A stretch of DNA of 64,000 nucleotides from Gavia stellata (taxonomy: Eukaryota > Chordata > Aves > Gaviiformes > Gaviidae): positions 6,327,208 through 6,391,207 of the forward strand of contig NC_082619.1 in the NCBI RefSeq assembly GCF_030936135.1, read 5' to 3'. The translations under genes and the position numbers were made by a program. This document shows positions 43,465 to 56,900 of this stretch, piece after piece. The notes beneath the pieces are model-generated. The model did no database searches and was not told where the DNA came from. It saw only the letters and a program-made list of their open reading frames with translations. The first letter of the stretch is position 1. The number at the start of each line of letters is the position of its first letter.

Positions 43465-46400
43465 CTAGAGGACAGTGAGAAAAAGTAACGTTAGAAGATA
43501 CAGATGTAAGGCTTAGCAAATTGGTGTGGTGATTACTTCTAGACAGAAGGAAACAAATTAGTTCTTAAAATATTTATCTCTGATTTAGCAGTTTTTAGGC
43601 CTCAACGCAGGATGCCACATACAAGATTAATCCATGCTCAAATGGATTAATCCACACTGAATGGATCACTTCACGTTAGATGCATCATCCCTAAATTAAA
43701 TCATTAAAAGCCCAAATATGAGCTACTCATCCAGAATTCTTTTTACAGTCCACAGAAAGACACGGTTATATCCGGAGAGTGATTCATCCTGCGAGAAGAA
43801 CCAGAGGGAGGTCAGGTGAATTGCCCTCCGGAGGTATCAGTGCCTGCAAACGCAGCCTAGGGTGAGCAATTCAGATTTCTCTATCTAGAAGTTCAATGCC
43901 CAAGTTAAGAAAGACGAATCCAGCCTACCATGTCTGGATGCCATAATTTCCCTTTTGCAAACTATACTGTTATTTTACTCCTTCTTAGCTATCCCATCGC
44001 TTACCGGTATGTAGCAGGGCTGGACGGTGAGAGGCAGGGCGGGAGAAACGGTATCCGTGGTTTGCAAAAAGGCCCCCATGTTTCAATACACATTCACAAA
44101 ACTCTCGTTACACGACGATGCTAAGTTTGTATTCAAAAATCTCCATTAGCTCTAATGATGCTACCCCGAAGCTTTTATCAAATGAGTGAACAATGTATTA
44201 GGCTACCCTTGAACGACCCAGCGTAGCACTGAGGATCCCCTTTCATGTACAACACATCCGACCTACCCACATAACTACGGTTCAAGCAAATCTCAGAGCG
44301 AGAGAAACCGGTTGCTACCCAGCAGTATTAAACTACGTTTCTGTTCAAGCCGGTTTCCACCTAGGACACAGCAGCGCATTCTCCTTTCTCCCACAGCTCT
44401 GCCCAGTCTGCAACAAGTCGCCGTGTTTAAGGTTGCGGGGCAAAAGTCTTAAATTTCAGGCTGCCGTCCTATGGTGCTACGTGAACGGAGCTCAGCCGGA
44501 AGGGTCCTGAGGCTCAGCACCACGTACCGGACTCGTGTCAGGCAGGACGGGGTACAAGCGCTGAGTCTAGTGGGAATTTGTTGTAGTTTCTGTGGTTCAG
44601 GTTTGCCACGTGAATAAAACAAGCAACAAAAAAACCAAGCAACGAGGTTTTTGTGTTTACCTAAAAACTATGCCAGTGACTGCAAGGCATTTGGAAAACA
44701 AAGATCAACTGTTAAAAATATGCAGGTTGAGGTCCAATTAACTCTCTGCTTTTGAAAAGGAACACTTGAAGTAACCCCAAGGTGAGTTCATCGGGTTACG
44801 AGGGCATCCTACTGAGGTATATAAATAGAGATTTCCCCCGTGATTTAAATAAAACAGAGCAGTTGTTAAAATAAAGGTTAGAAAGGCTTTAAATGGCCTT
44901 TGGCAGTTTGTGTAGCATGCTCAGTCCTTGTAAGCGATGATTACACGATATTCTCTTGCTGGATATAAACATCTAATCCACAGTTTTTAAGAAATAATCA
45001 AGGCTCTTGGATAACTCCAGGGAGCATCTCACTGGGATGAAAACAGGCTGTACTTCCATTTTTTAATTAAAAAAGGTAATGGCAAAGATGCATCAGACTG
45101 AAAGCCCCTTCAGTTTCAGGCAGGACAAATATGGAAAACGGGTAATATCAGCTTAGTACTTTCTCTACGCGTCCTTCCTCCGCACGCGTGCTCCCTGTGC
45201 AGCTCTAACTGCAGTACTCCTCTGGAACAGCTTTCAGTCGCCGGAGGACAAAGAAGCAAACACCACCCGGAACACAGTCTAGCTTAAATAAACCCTCATC
45301 CAGTCCCAGCATACACCAAAAAAAGAACGTGAGCCCCCCTCTCTGCCCTTCAGCCTCCTGTGCAGAAGCTGAAGGTTACTTATTAAAAACAAGGGCTCTT
45401 TACTTGCACTAGCTTAAGGGTTATTTTTCAACCAGAGTGGAAGCGACTCATCAGATGGGTAGCCGCTGAACCATGCAACAGGCTGTACTTTGTTCTTGAA
45501 AGTTGGGAGTAAACATGTACTAGTCAATCCAGCACGTGGTCCTTCAAAATCAGAAGCCCACATAGCAACTGATGATCTTTCCCCAAAGATGCCAGACTTC
45601 AAAGGCAAACAGAACAGGCTTCCGCAAAGCAGCAAGGAACGCAATGGTTGCTCGCGCGTTAACAACCCATTTAGCAAAGACAGATCCCGGAAGAAAGGAG
45701 ATGGTGCTGACCTGAACAGCAAGACTAAAAACTCCGCAGCAGCAACAATCTGAGACATGCTAAACTCATGGGATTAGATGCAGGTTTCTTGTTTTGTTAA
45801 ACTTCACACTGCCAAAGCCTCCTGTGTCCGGTGACAAAATTCACGTAGTTACTTGCAAGAGGATTCACAGAAATTTAAGGGGCTTCACACTGTAACCATC
45901 TTTCAGCACTTGATTGTAGGTTTTGACACTGAAGAACTTTATTAATTATCAACAGAACTAACATAGCAGGATTATCTTGATTATGTTTTGGATTTAGAGG
46001 CTCTTTCACATAAGCAACACCAGGAAGCTGTTTGTCGTCTCTTTCTTATTTTAACTTCACAACTAAAAGGGCTTAAGAACATCCTCACCTCCCTCCCAAA
46101 CCACAGCCTTTCTGTTGTCTCCTTAGTCCTTAAGTGAAATGTACAAAAAAGGTACAAAAATTGACAAAGTAGGACAGGTGCTCAGAAAACCTCAAATCAC
46201 TCAAATTCTGTTCCTGAGGCATATAAACCATAATTCAAGTGCTTGCTTTAAAATGGAGTACTGATGTGCGCTGCTTATTCAATACTTACAGCTAGCCACT
46301 TCTTTTTTACCAAAAAACCCGATTTCCCCCAACCCACCCCTGAAGTAGTTAGCTGTTGTACAGAAAGACCAACACACCGAGCCTGAAGCGCAGCAAAGCT

Positions 46401-46969
46401 GCCTGCTCCGCTCAGCTGCAGCGGTTCTGAACAGCAACACACACAGCTCCAGCCACGCAGTTCAGCCAGCACTGGAGAGCGCTGAACTGTAAGACTTGGT
46501 TCTTTAAATAGATTATATTCAATAAGGTGTAACGTGGAGCAAACCACTTATTTAAAAAAAAGACTACAAGAGAAACCAGGTTAAAAAGAACCACCTTACA
46601 AAGAAGATGGACAATCTATTAGCCCTTGGCAAGCTTGACAATCATTGTACACAAAACAACAAGCTGTACAAAACCGAAAGGAGATGGCAGAGAGATTTGT
46701 AAGGCTTTCTGCCCTTTTATTCTTTTCCTGGTCCAACATGTCTTCTGATCTCATTCCGAGAATGCTTCAAGGTCGTATCAGAACAGCCACAAATTTATCT
46801 CTGGTATGTGCAAAATTCAGGACAAATTTACATGGAGAGATAAAATTGCAAAGCTAAAAACAAAACCAAAGGCCAGGATCATGGGTTAAAATATTTCTTC
46901 TGAGTCCAAGAGACTACAATTTGGGTATATTTGAAAACATATTCCAAAGTTTTAAAACAAGCTACAGTC

Positions 46970-47797
46970 TTTTTTGACTGATAAAAGGGTTTATTTGTTG
47001 AGGAAAACTAAAGGAGGATCCTTCTGGTGAACACCTTCTTTTTCCTTTCCAGCATACTCCCATTTGCTGACAGACTTGTTCACACAATGAATTTATCTCC
47101 TCCACTTCTCACTCCTCCCCATGGTTACTAGCTTTTTTACAGCAAAAACCGTCTTGACTCTCATCCTGCCTTTGACAGAAATTTGACATGGAAGCGGTAT
47201 CTGTTCAAAAGAAGTTTGAGCTCAGAGGTAGGGGAGAGGTATTTAAAAAGTCTATAAATAGTACACCGAATGTGTTAGGGATCTACTTCCAGGCTATGTT
47301 ACAAACAACTCTGGTGTCCAAGCCACCATCCTAAGTCATCTATATAAAAGTAGCGACAGCTAGACTCCAGCAAAAGGAGGCATCTTCTTCACGACTTTGA
47401 AAAGCCACTGAATTACCCCTTCCCAGCAAGTTTCCCTGGTTAAGGAACACCCAAGATCAACTGCTTTGCCTACAACCCAAAATGCACAGAAACGATATTC
47501 GCAAAAAGCCCTTTGGACGGGAAGAGAACAAAGAAAAGGAAGACATTTCTTAAATGATCAATGCCACAAAACGTGGCTTTACACATCTGGACTGAAACAT
47601 TTTGTTTTGTAGGTACAGCGTCGTCTGTTGTGGAATTTCTACCTAGACATCACAATGCTGACTCCAGACAAGCAACGTGACAGAATCCAGTCCAATCCCT
47701 AGTCATGACTGTGGTTAGGTAGTCTTGGGTGGTTGGATGGAGGATGACCACAGACTCAGGGAAGTTCTTGGAAAGCAATGCATTTTCAAACCAGTGT
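46970..47797 (-). other. NFRKB: NFRKB 3' UTR (inferred extent)
   Basis: From the stop codon to the first minus-strand AATAAA (46995-46990), about 0.83 kb. No alternative coding sequence recognised. The 3' end is inferred from the signal alone; later signals exist near 46716. Confidence 0.5.
46990..46995 (-). terminator. Likely NFRKB poly(A) signal
   Basis: First canonical AATAAA on the minus strand after the NFRKB stop. Cleavage is expected roughly 10-30 bases further, near 46965-46980. Confidence 0.5.
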
Positions 47798-47923
47798 TCA
47801 TAGCTGATCCTGGGTCTGTTTTGGAGACGGAGCTGTTGTCACAACCACAGTGGAAACTGCTTTAGTAGAGCCGGACACTGTTCCCTGCTGGAGATGGGAG
47901 GCTGGTACAGTTTGAATTCGAAC
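47798..47923 (-). CDS. NFRKB: NFRKB exon x: C-terminus and stop
   Basis: Visible residues 1223-1263 then TGA (47800-47798): VRIQTVPASHLQQGTVSGST then KAVSTVVVTTAPSPKQTQDQ and L. It matches the human C-terminus ending APSPKQAPEQQ. Acceptor GATTTCAAACAG. Confidence 0.97.
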   Translation of the reverse strand, partial: VRIQTVPASHLQQGTVSGSTKAVSTVVVTTAPSPKQTQDQL

Positions 47924-50900
47924 CTGTTTGAAATCGAAAGGAAAAAACTCAACTCATGTCAAAAACAACCTGGTGACACATTGCTCTTGCATCGCACTCT
48001 GAAAGCGCTGGTAAATTATCTGTTTCTGCTGCCAACAAAAATTCAGTTATACGAACAAGACCAAGCACCAAAACACATCAAGAACAGAATCTGTCACAAG
48101 AAGATCACTACATCCACTGTTCACGTGGGATGGTGGCAAGAGATCTCAGGATTAGAGAGGAAGAAGTAAAAACTAGTTTGAAAAAAAACCCTACACGTCA
48201 GCTGCTTTTACAAGTTTTCAGAAGAAGGACTTGGATCCATTGGATTCATTTCTACAGACTTGTTACTAGCAGCTCTCAATGCAGATTCATTCTTTGGAAT
48301 TACAGAACACTAGAAATGGTGACCCACAGAAGCGAAAGTACAAAGCGCTACGAAGAGAGCCAAGTGTATAGAAACAATCCTTCAAACAGCTGGGAACATT
48401 TCCTGACAGGATTTTTGGGCTTACATTCATTATACGATCAGTGCTGCAAAAACATTTAAAAACCGTTATCCGGATGGAGGGAAGGTAAATGAGGTGATGC
48501 GCTGTATGTGCTTAATGCAGACACTGCAGCCAAGCTGTATACCTGTACTTTTTTATGGAACCCCATGTATCACGTGTAAAGTCCTCAGGAGACCTTAAGT
48601 CATAAAAAAAGCAAGTAACAGTATCGTTTTAGGTGCCGTTACCTGCGTGGCTTGGCCTTGCTGCTGCAGCTGCTGTAGTTGCTGTGCAGTCAGAAAACTC
48701 ACTGGCTTGTTCCCAGCGATCAGTTTTGTCCCTGCTGGCATCGTAGTCAGGATGATATTTCTACCTAATCCACTGATGCTAAGGAAAGAGAATGTTGAAA
48801 GGTTAGGAAACAGCACAGCAGGCTAGGTCTTTCAGACTCACAAACTGTTCTTCAGTTGCTACTAGATTAAAGTTACTTACCTAATTTACTAATGATTTTA
48901 AGCAGTGGGTTTTTTTTCCCCCACAAAACTGGCAAATACACAAGTGACAAGTTTATGTCAACATTTATCACTGTGATAGAGAATTATTTTATCACATGAA
49001 TTAAACCCTCTCATTCTGGACCGTGCACATCACTGGGTTAGTCTGATCAGACCTGAACACCTCTCAGGGAATGCAGAAAATAGCTAAGCACGCAGTGTTC
49101 TTCCTTGAAATACTAACCACGGGAGACACTACCAGAATTCATAGAAGAATAAACAAAAAGACTTCAATATCTGAATGCCAGAGGAATTTTCACTGAGGCA
49201 GTTAACACTTCCCTAGTTTCTTTAATGGAGAGATGGCCTCAAATTATATATATTTTCAGGTATGTCACCAGGTGAATTCTTGCTCAAACACACAGAAATA
49301 ATCTAAATAGCTGGTTTCAAGGCAAAGAACATTTTTTCTTCAGTGTATTTGCTAGAACCTACACCTCAGGGCACCTAAACAAAGATTATGTTCTCATTGC
49401 TTGACACCGTATTCAGTTTCTTGCAGCTAATGGACGTGTTAACGGACTGCAAGTCTATTCCGCCCTCTGCTTGCTAGGTCCCCAGGAACCGATTGAACAC
49501 AGACCTTCCTCAGCCTATTTCTAAAGCAAAACTACCAGATGCAAAATACTCACTTGGCCCCAAGGTTGCCCTTGATGATGGGGGCAGTCACCACACTCTT
49601 GCCTTTCACTGGCTGGCTGATCACTGACAGAGGCACTGTTATTCGTGCTGGTAGTTTACCCTAGAGAAGTTGAAGAACATATGAGAGGCCGCGGGGAGTT
49701 CAGCAGAGAAACTGCTTGACAACATGCAATTACCACTCATCTTGCTTTTTAGGAGTCCTGGGAGTAGAAACCAACAGCAGCTTTGCTGATGAAATCTGTG
49801 CTCCATTTCAGGCTCATTAAAATTCACCTCCATCTCATTCACTTCACAGCTGCCTCAGCCCTGCAAACCCACGTCATCTTTGCACCATGGTATTTCTCTG
49901 GGAAGGCTCACTGCATCCGTGCATGATTTTTATCCTTAGGAAGCTCTGGTAATGTCAATTAGCTTATTCAGCTTTCATGATACAGTTTATGGTGCCTTCA
50001 GCTTTGGACATTAAAATTGTATCAAACGGGGAATTTGATAAAACAGTTAATACAAGTAACAAGCACTTCTAGTTCTGACACCATTCCAAGGGAAATGATT
50101 TCAGAGGTGTGCGGCAAGACGCTGAGCTGCATGAGGTAGGACTTTAGATAAGCAAAGTTTATTTCATTTACTTGCAACAGGAGGTTAAGGGAAGACATAT
50201 CTGACTGTTTTCTGGTCATTCAGCATTTAGCTATGATCCCACCACCACAAAATCAGTTGCAGACCCACATTCTACAGTACTTAATTTGAGCCTCTGGGGA
50301 TGTAAAGAGACGTTTTCAGACATAAACCATCAGTATATTTCAGCATTCCCCTTTCTCACCCACCTCCAGAAAAAGGTTAGCATTACTTACTGCCTGGGAT
50401 GTAGATACCACTGTGGTGCTGACGGGTACCTGCCGCACAGCAGTGGCTCCTGTGCCTATAGTTATGGGAGTCCCAGCAGCTCCCGAGGCCACAGCAACTG
50501 CTTTTGACACTGTGGCACTCACGGTTGGTAAAGAAACAGCTGAGGTATGGACTGTGCCCGGCACGCTCACTGCTGAGGAAGAGGGCACTTGCTTAGCATG
50601 AGTAGCTACCGTAATAGTCTGCCCAGCTTTGGGGGGCATCACCCCCAGCCCCTGCACGATTCTTATAGTAGCAGCTGGCTTGGCCTCCGTGGATGCCACC
50701 GTAGTTATGGCTTTGCTCTTCTGATCTGCCACAGTCATGCCCAGAGCAGGCATCAGTCGGAAAGCGGAGCTTGTTGGCTCTGCAGTCTTTAAGTCAGGAG
50801 TCACTTTAACCACCGTGCTTCCAGCTGGGCTGGAAGAAGCAGAAGTGGCTGTGCTAGTCTTGGCTGGAGAATCAGCAGTCTGGACAGGGTTGGATGTCAC

Positions 50901-53900
50901 GTGCAAAGTTGCGGAGATGCCTTTCCCACTAGCACTGCTTCCCGCAGCTGCTGTGAAGAGGTCCTGAGTCAGTTTGACAGTAGTGACTTGAGATTTGGCC
51001 AGGGTGGCCATCATGTCCGGGGTGATACGCAGCACAGTCTGTCCCTTCGCATCGGTGGTGATAGAGGACGGGGGTAGGCGCAACACATCCTTTCCTTGGA
51101 TACGAAAATTGGTCGCTGTGAGTGGGATGCCACTTCCAGGCTGGGTCTTCATGCCAAGTTGTCCTGTAATAGCCACCTGGAAGAGATCAAAGAAACAGCT
51201 GTATCAAAACAGGACACAGTCCAAGGCACAGTCAAAGTAAAACTTCGCTCCCATCAGAATTGGAGCGGCATGATGCTAGCACTCAGTACACTACTGAAAA
51301 TAGTTCTGGTTGCGCATCAGATGGCATTCCCCAAAACCATATAAAATATGAAATACTGTGCAGCTGCTTTCTTTATCAAACAAGAAGAATGAAAACAAGA
51401 TCAACATCTGAAGATGGTTAATTAAAGAACCTGCACTACACATCTTTTACCTGTATGTGAAAATGGGGCTCAAATACACCAAACCAGCAAGTGTCTAAAT
51501 CTGTATGGTCAGTAACTCATACAGCATTACAGCCCACTACAGTTTTCACTATCTTTTCACATCTGCATATCACGTCTGTCACAACCAACAGGAAATAACT
51601 GAGTCGTGGAGCCCAGTTCCTTGTCTCTCCCTCTCTCTCACCTGCTTGATGATATTCTGGCCAGCTACATTCTGGATGACAGTGGTAGAGGTGGTGCTTG
51701 TAGCAGAACTGCCTGGAGAGCTGGTTACTGGCTTTACAGCAGGACTGGGCGCTGCAGACAGTCCTGTCACAGTGATGCCTGTCTGTCCTGTCACGGAGCT
51801 TCCTGCTCTTTGCACCTGCACTGGGCTGGTTTGAGCTTTTACCGGCAGAGTCATCACAGCCTACAGCAAGACACAGAGGCAGCCTATGAACAGGCTAACA
51901 CAACACTAACAGACTAATAAAATTTACTCTTTTTGTCTCGTGCCTTATAGCTTGCAAGTTCCATGGACTTTTTACTGTCATGCACAATTTAATGGTGCCA
52001 CATAAATAGGCAATGGGGTGAAAAAAGGAGCACTGAACAGCATTCTTTATGCAAAACTGTTTCTATGCTCTTGCTCTGCAGTTACTGCATGTTCCAAGCA
52101 AGCAAGTAATCCCTGTGCACCATATCGAAATACTAGAAGTTGTCAGATGAGAAGTCAGAGCTACTCCACCGTTTCCATGCAGCCAAACTCACCTGAGGGA
52201 GCACTTTGGATTGTGCGGCTGTAGCTGGAACGCGGATTTGAGGCACTGACGTAGGTTGCTGCTGCTGGGTTACCGCCGGAGCTTGCTGAGACACAGCTGG
52301 CAGGCTGGACTGGGCAGTGACCACCCGGACCTGCGGCAGTCCTGAGGAGGTGGTATGACTTACCACCCGGGTGGGAGGTGGCTGCGGCCCTGGCTGCGTC
52401 TGTGAACTCTGAGCTGTGGAAAGCAATGTCCCGAGCTGTGGCATGGTAGGGGATGATACCAGAAGAACGCTACAGAAAAGACAAAGCCCGTAGGGTCAGC
52501 AAAGGTGTAGGAAATGACTGAGAAAGAATCAGTAACATTCACAAGCCACGTACGAGACAGAAGAATTACCTTTGGCTGGGTTTTGCTGGCTCCGATCCAG
52601 CACTAGATACACTCTTGCTAACCACAGACACTGGTGGGGGTGAAATAGGCATTGCTGGTAATGCTGGTGCAGTTGGTGTCACGGGAGTCACGGGAGTTGG
52701 TGGCATGCTGGAGTCACTAAGACTCAGCTGACTGGGCTCTGATGTGCTGCTGGGGAGTGCTTTCACAGAACTCTCCTTGCTACTAGACTTCTGCAAAGAA
52801 ACCACGTCAGGCATGAAGGTCTTTACAAAAAATGGTTTTGATTGCTGCACTCCAAGAGAGTGGGCTAAGCACTTTAAACTGAGTTCTGTATGGTTATGAA
52901 TGATGCCCTGCTGCTAAATCCTGAAATCGCAGATGACTGACTGCCTTCCTCAACTGCAGCCACAAGTGGGCTGGTGCGTTTGGCTGCTCCTGTTCTCAGG
53001 GTAAAGTGCATCTCAGTAGTAGCAAACATTCGTAACACGCAGATTTCCACCTTGGTTAATTTGCCAACAGCAACTACTTTAGAGATATTTGATATCAATA
53101 ATGACAAAAAAGACATCCACACCCTGACAACTTCAGCACAGCAAAGAGGAGAGCAGCAGACGTGTTCCACACACTCTGCTACAGATTAACCTCAAAACCA
53201 GATCTGAAAGACCACCCCTAAGATAGGGAGCACAAATTAATTCCATTGACCTTTCTGCTGAGATCAACAAGGATAACAGTGGAAGCTGGGAGGTGTAAAA
53301 GTCCCCTCTTTCGCTCATTATCTTGTGCACTGGTGCTAGACTAACGCTGACATTCATAAACATAATGAACTGGTAACTCAAATAGGTGGTAATTGGATGC
53401 AGAATTTATGGATTAAATTAAGCCCATATCCCCTTCCCAATCCCAAAAGCATCTGTGCAAACCTATGCAAAGAAATTTACCATTTTAGCCGGAGGTTTTG
53501 GCTTCTGCTGAAGAGCTTTCTTGGCCTTTGCTGCAGCAGCTTGAGCCTGGTGAATCCGTTCTGCAAATAAAAATTAATGGTTAGAGTTCCTGAACATGAG
53601 CAAACACGAGTTAAGAAAGAGGCCAGTCAAGAACTGCAAGTTCATCTTCAAACAAGAAATCAAACGCACATAGTCATGTAATAATGCAAAGAAGAACACC
53701 AAAAAGGCTGAAACAAAGACACATAAGAAGTTGTGAATGTACACATACATCTGCAGTTCTTGTACACAGGATGCTATTTTTCAAACAAATACTTCAAGCT
53801 GACACACTGCTCTGCAAGACTGGATTTAAGGGCTGATGGGCTAACATTAGCAAACTGACTAGAGGAAAAAGCTAGACTGACAAATTTATGTTCATTAGCC

Positions 53901-56900
53901 AGCTGGACTGAAGAAGCTCAAGAGATTTACAAACATTTTCAATTCTTAAGATATCTCCAAGCCAGGCTTACCAAACTCTTCCTCGCTCCTGTCCCGGTGC
54001 AGGTAGATCCACAACTTACGTCCAATGTCATATTTCACACAGGGATCTTTCTCGTAATGTAATCGATCCAAAGCACCACTAACAACAGTATTAACCTGAA
54101 AGTTCAGAATTCATGGAATTACAAGACGTCCCTGGTCTGGCTAGCCAAAAGTCACGAATAGAAAAGTAATCCTATTTGGCATAAAAGCCGAGTAAGCTGC
54201 TACCAATCTTCATTTGAGAGAGAACTGACTGAGAGCAGATGTTGCAGCACAGGATGCTTTTTGCCACCTTGGATTCAATGGAGCTTCCACCAAAGCTGAG
54301 AGCTCTGAAAATTGAAAATTCTGAATCTAAAATGTGAGCAGCTATAAGACATGGTGTTAGTTCTGCAGCTTTTCTAGCTGTTTTTTCATCATCCAGAGTT
54401 CGGGGCAGATTTGCAGCAGCTCACCAAAGTAGAACATAGCTCTCATTTGCTAGTCAAAGCAGCATAAAAAATTATTGGGCCTCAGCCACTGAATACTGCC
54501 CAGGTCCGCACAGCATATTTTTAGGAGAATCTGTTTGAGGCTAGACATGACATCCAACTTACTTGAGCACTTGTGACATCGGGAGCTAGGAACTGGGAAT
54601 CTTTAAGCAGCTCACATATTTCAGCACGAGTCCCTTCTCCATTAGGAAGGCGAGCAGCAGCATCACGAACTGAAATACAAAATCAGAGCTTAAACTTCCA
54701 GCCGTAACTAGGTAGCTGTATTCAAGTACTTCGGCAGATACATTTTGGTATTGCTCTCTTATCCCTGCTCTCATAGTGCCTGCTTGCTCAGCAAAATCTA
54801 GCCCCCATGATCCCGCAGAGATACGAGAAGAGATTATAAAGGATCATTTTAAAGTACATCAACTGTGCCGGCTTTGTGCTAGGAGTGATGAACTTGGGGA
54901 ACAGCACTGAACCCCAGAATGACTTCACAATGCCCCAACTTCACAACTGCATACTTAAACCACCACTCCTTGTTTTCCAGTTATCTGAGCCTTATCTTCA
55001 GCCAGCCCCATGGACTCTCCTCTCCATTTCCCATTTCCTTTCAGATCAACAGCAACACACAGATGCCTTCTTTTCTAGTTATTCCTGCTCCCAGCATTTC
55101 ATCACCTTTACTTCACGTGATTTATTTCTTCTTCACTTATGCCATCCCAGCCTGCCCACCTTTTCCCTTTATAATGTAGAACCCTGAAGCCATTGCTTGT
55201 GGCGGCCAGGGAAGCCTTTTTCTTTTTTGAAAAAAATTTTTTGGCCATCACCTTACCAAGGGACAAGATGGTGACATATGCTGGTCGGTCTGAGCGCAGG
55301 AGAGAATGCTCTCGGGCTTTGTTTAATGACGTTTCCTTGTCAAACACCCCCTTCACGGGACCAACAACTGACTCAAAGCCATGCATACGGAAAGTGAAAG
55401 CTTTGTGGGGCTGGCTGTAACGGTAACGTTCCTGTATTTGGAAACAAGAGAACGGAATTTAGCAGGAAACATACAGAGCAAAGTCTTAAACTTGTGCTAC
55501 GTTTATACTCTAAGTTAAGTTACTATCATTCTCTAGAGATTTTTTTTTTTAAATTAAAGGCTCAAATACTGCTGTAGAAACTTATTTTGGATCAAAGACA
55601 AGCACAAACTACTTCAAGCAGAATATAAAGCACCGCCTAACCAAAGTGTGCAGGTGCAATACATTAGGTTCATTGTTAAGCAGCTGCATAGACTAGAGAG
55701 GTGCCAGAGAGACACCTTCTGCCCAGCAAACATCCCTTCCCCCAGCAACAAGCAGCCCTTTCTTCCTTCTCCAATCTGGCAAAAGACAGGTTTCCAAAAT
55801 TTAACCTGGATATTCTACCATGCACACAGCACATGTACCCAGGGAGAAGAATCGTCATCATGTGCTTACCCTGTAACGCACACTCGCGTCTACGACAGAC
55901 AAGATAACTAAGTGTATGGCTGCACTTACTGCCACTTGTCTTCTGCTCATACTCATACATGTCCAAAAAATACAGAGATAAGTCACCCTCATATGCTGGG
56001 GGATGGCAGAGGAGATAGAAGGTTGGCACTACCAATTTCAATTAATTTTGCCCAACAGCCATTGGAAATACAGGTGCTTTTGAAGATCTAGGCTATATTG
56101 TTAGCAAGTTTTAGGTAAGGCCAAGATACCTACTTCAAGGCAGAAAAAACATACTAATTCTTTACGTTAACAAAGTTTCTGTAGAGTATAAAACTGCCAT
56201 CACATACAAATTCTGTTGTTTTAGCGGCCAACTGTTTCAACACGTGCATTTAAAAATAAGATTCTCTTCTTACCTGCTCCTGAAACACGCGTTTCTCCTC
56301 TCCAGTGCTAGGTCGGACTACATAGTCAGTCCTTCTGAAACAAAGGTCACCATCGGTTCGGAGCAACAACAAGCCCACAACAATCCCAAAGAACATCCCA
56401 AAGGATTAGTCACCTCACCCTTTCTGCAAATTCTTCTGAACAAATTCTGAAAGTATTTATGATATTATAAATAAGGCCTGCAGAGATCTTAAAATGTGTT
56501 CTACGCATTACCTGAAGGTAAGCAAGGACTTTAAACAATCTAGTGATGAGGGCGTAAGTTAGATTACAGGTTTGCTCTGATAACACAGGAGAACTTGGGG
56601 AAAAAATCAGTTGACTTTGTGTAAAATCAGACTATCAAATTCCCTCCTGCTCCACAATGTAAAATCTTTTTATTTTAAGCAACCAGTCATTCAGATCCAG
56701 AGGCGCAAGGACCAAACTTCATAGCTTTAGCACGCACTGGAAAAGCTTTCAAGTAGTATTATGTACTTACACTCTAGGAATTGGTGTTGTGGCATCTGAG
56801 CTGTCTTCATTTTCCTGTCGAACAATAGAGAAGCGTCAGTGTCAGATATAACTCAGTCAGGTTTTGTGCTACTAGAAGGTGATTTTTTTTTCTGACTCAC

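Larger units (their letters stand above)
36794..46989. other. NFRKB-ST14 intergenic interval
   Basis: About 10 kb between the ST14 start codon and the likely NFRKB poly(A) signal. No gene with a recognisable product. It contains a weak candidate exon pair on the minus strand (39145-39246 and 43148-43464) and a (CCT)n-like run near 39221-39236. PRDM10 and APLP2, which separate these genes in human, are not present here. Confidence 0.6.

Noticed and set aside
45490-45753. Lys/Ser-rich plus-strand frame of 87 codons past the NFRKB 3' end
   Set aside because: It starts from TTG rather than ATG, has no recognisable family, and its composition follows from an A-rich strand.
50413-50967. Plus-strand frames opposite the large NFRKB exon
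   Set aside because: They are antisense shadows of the Val/Thr-rich coding exon at 50391-51176.
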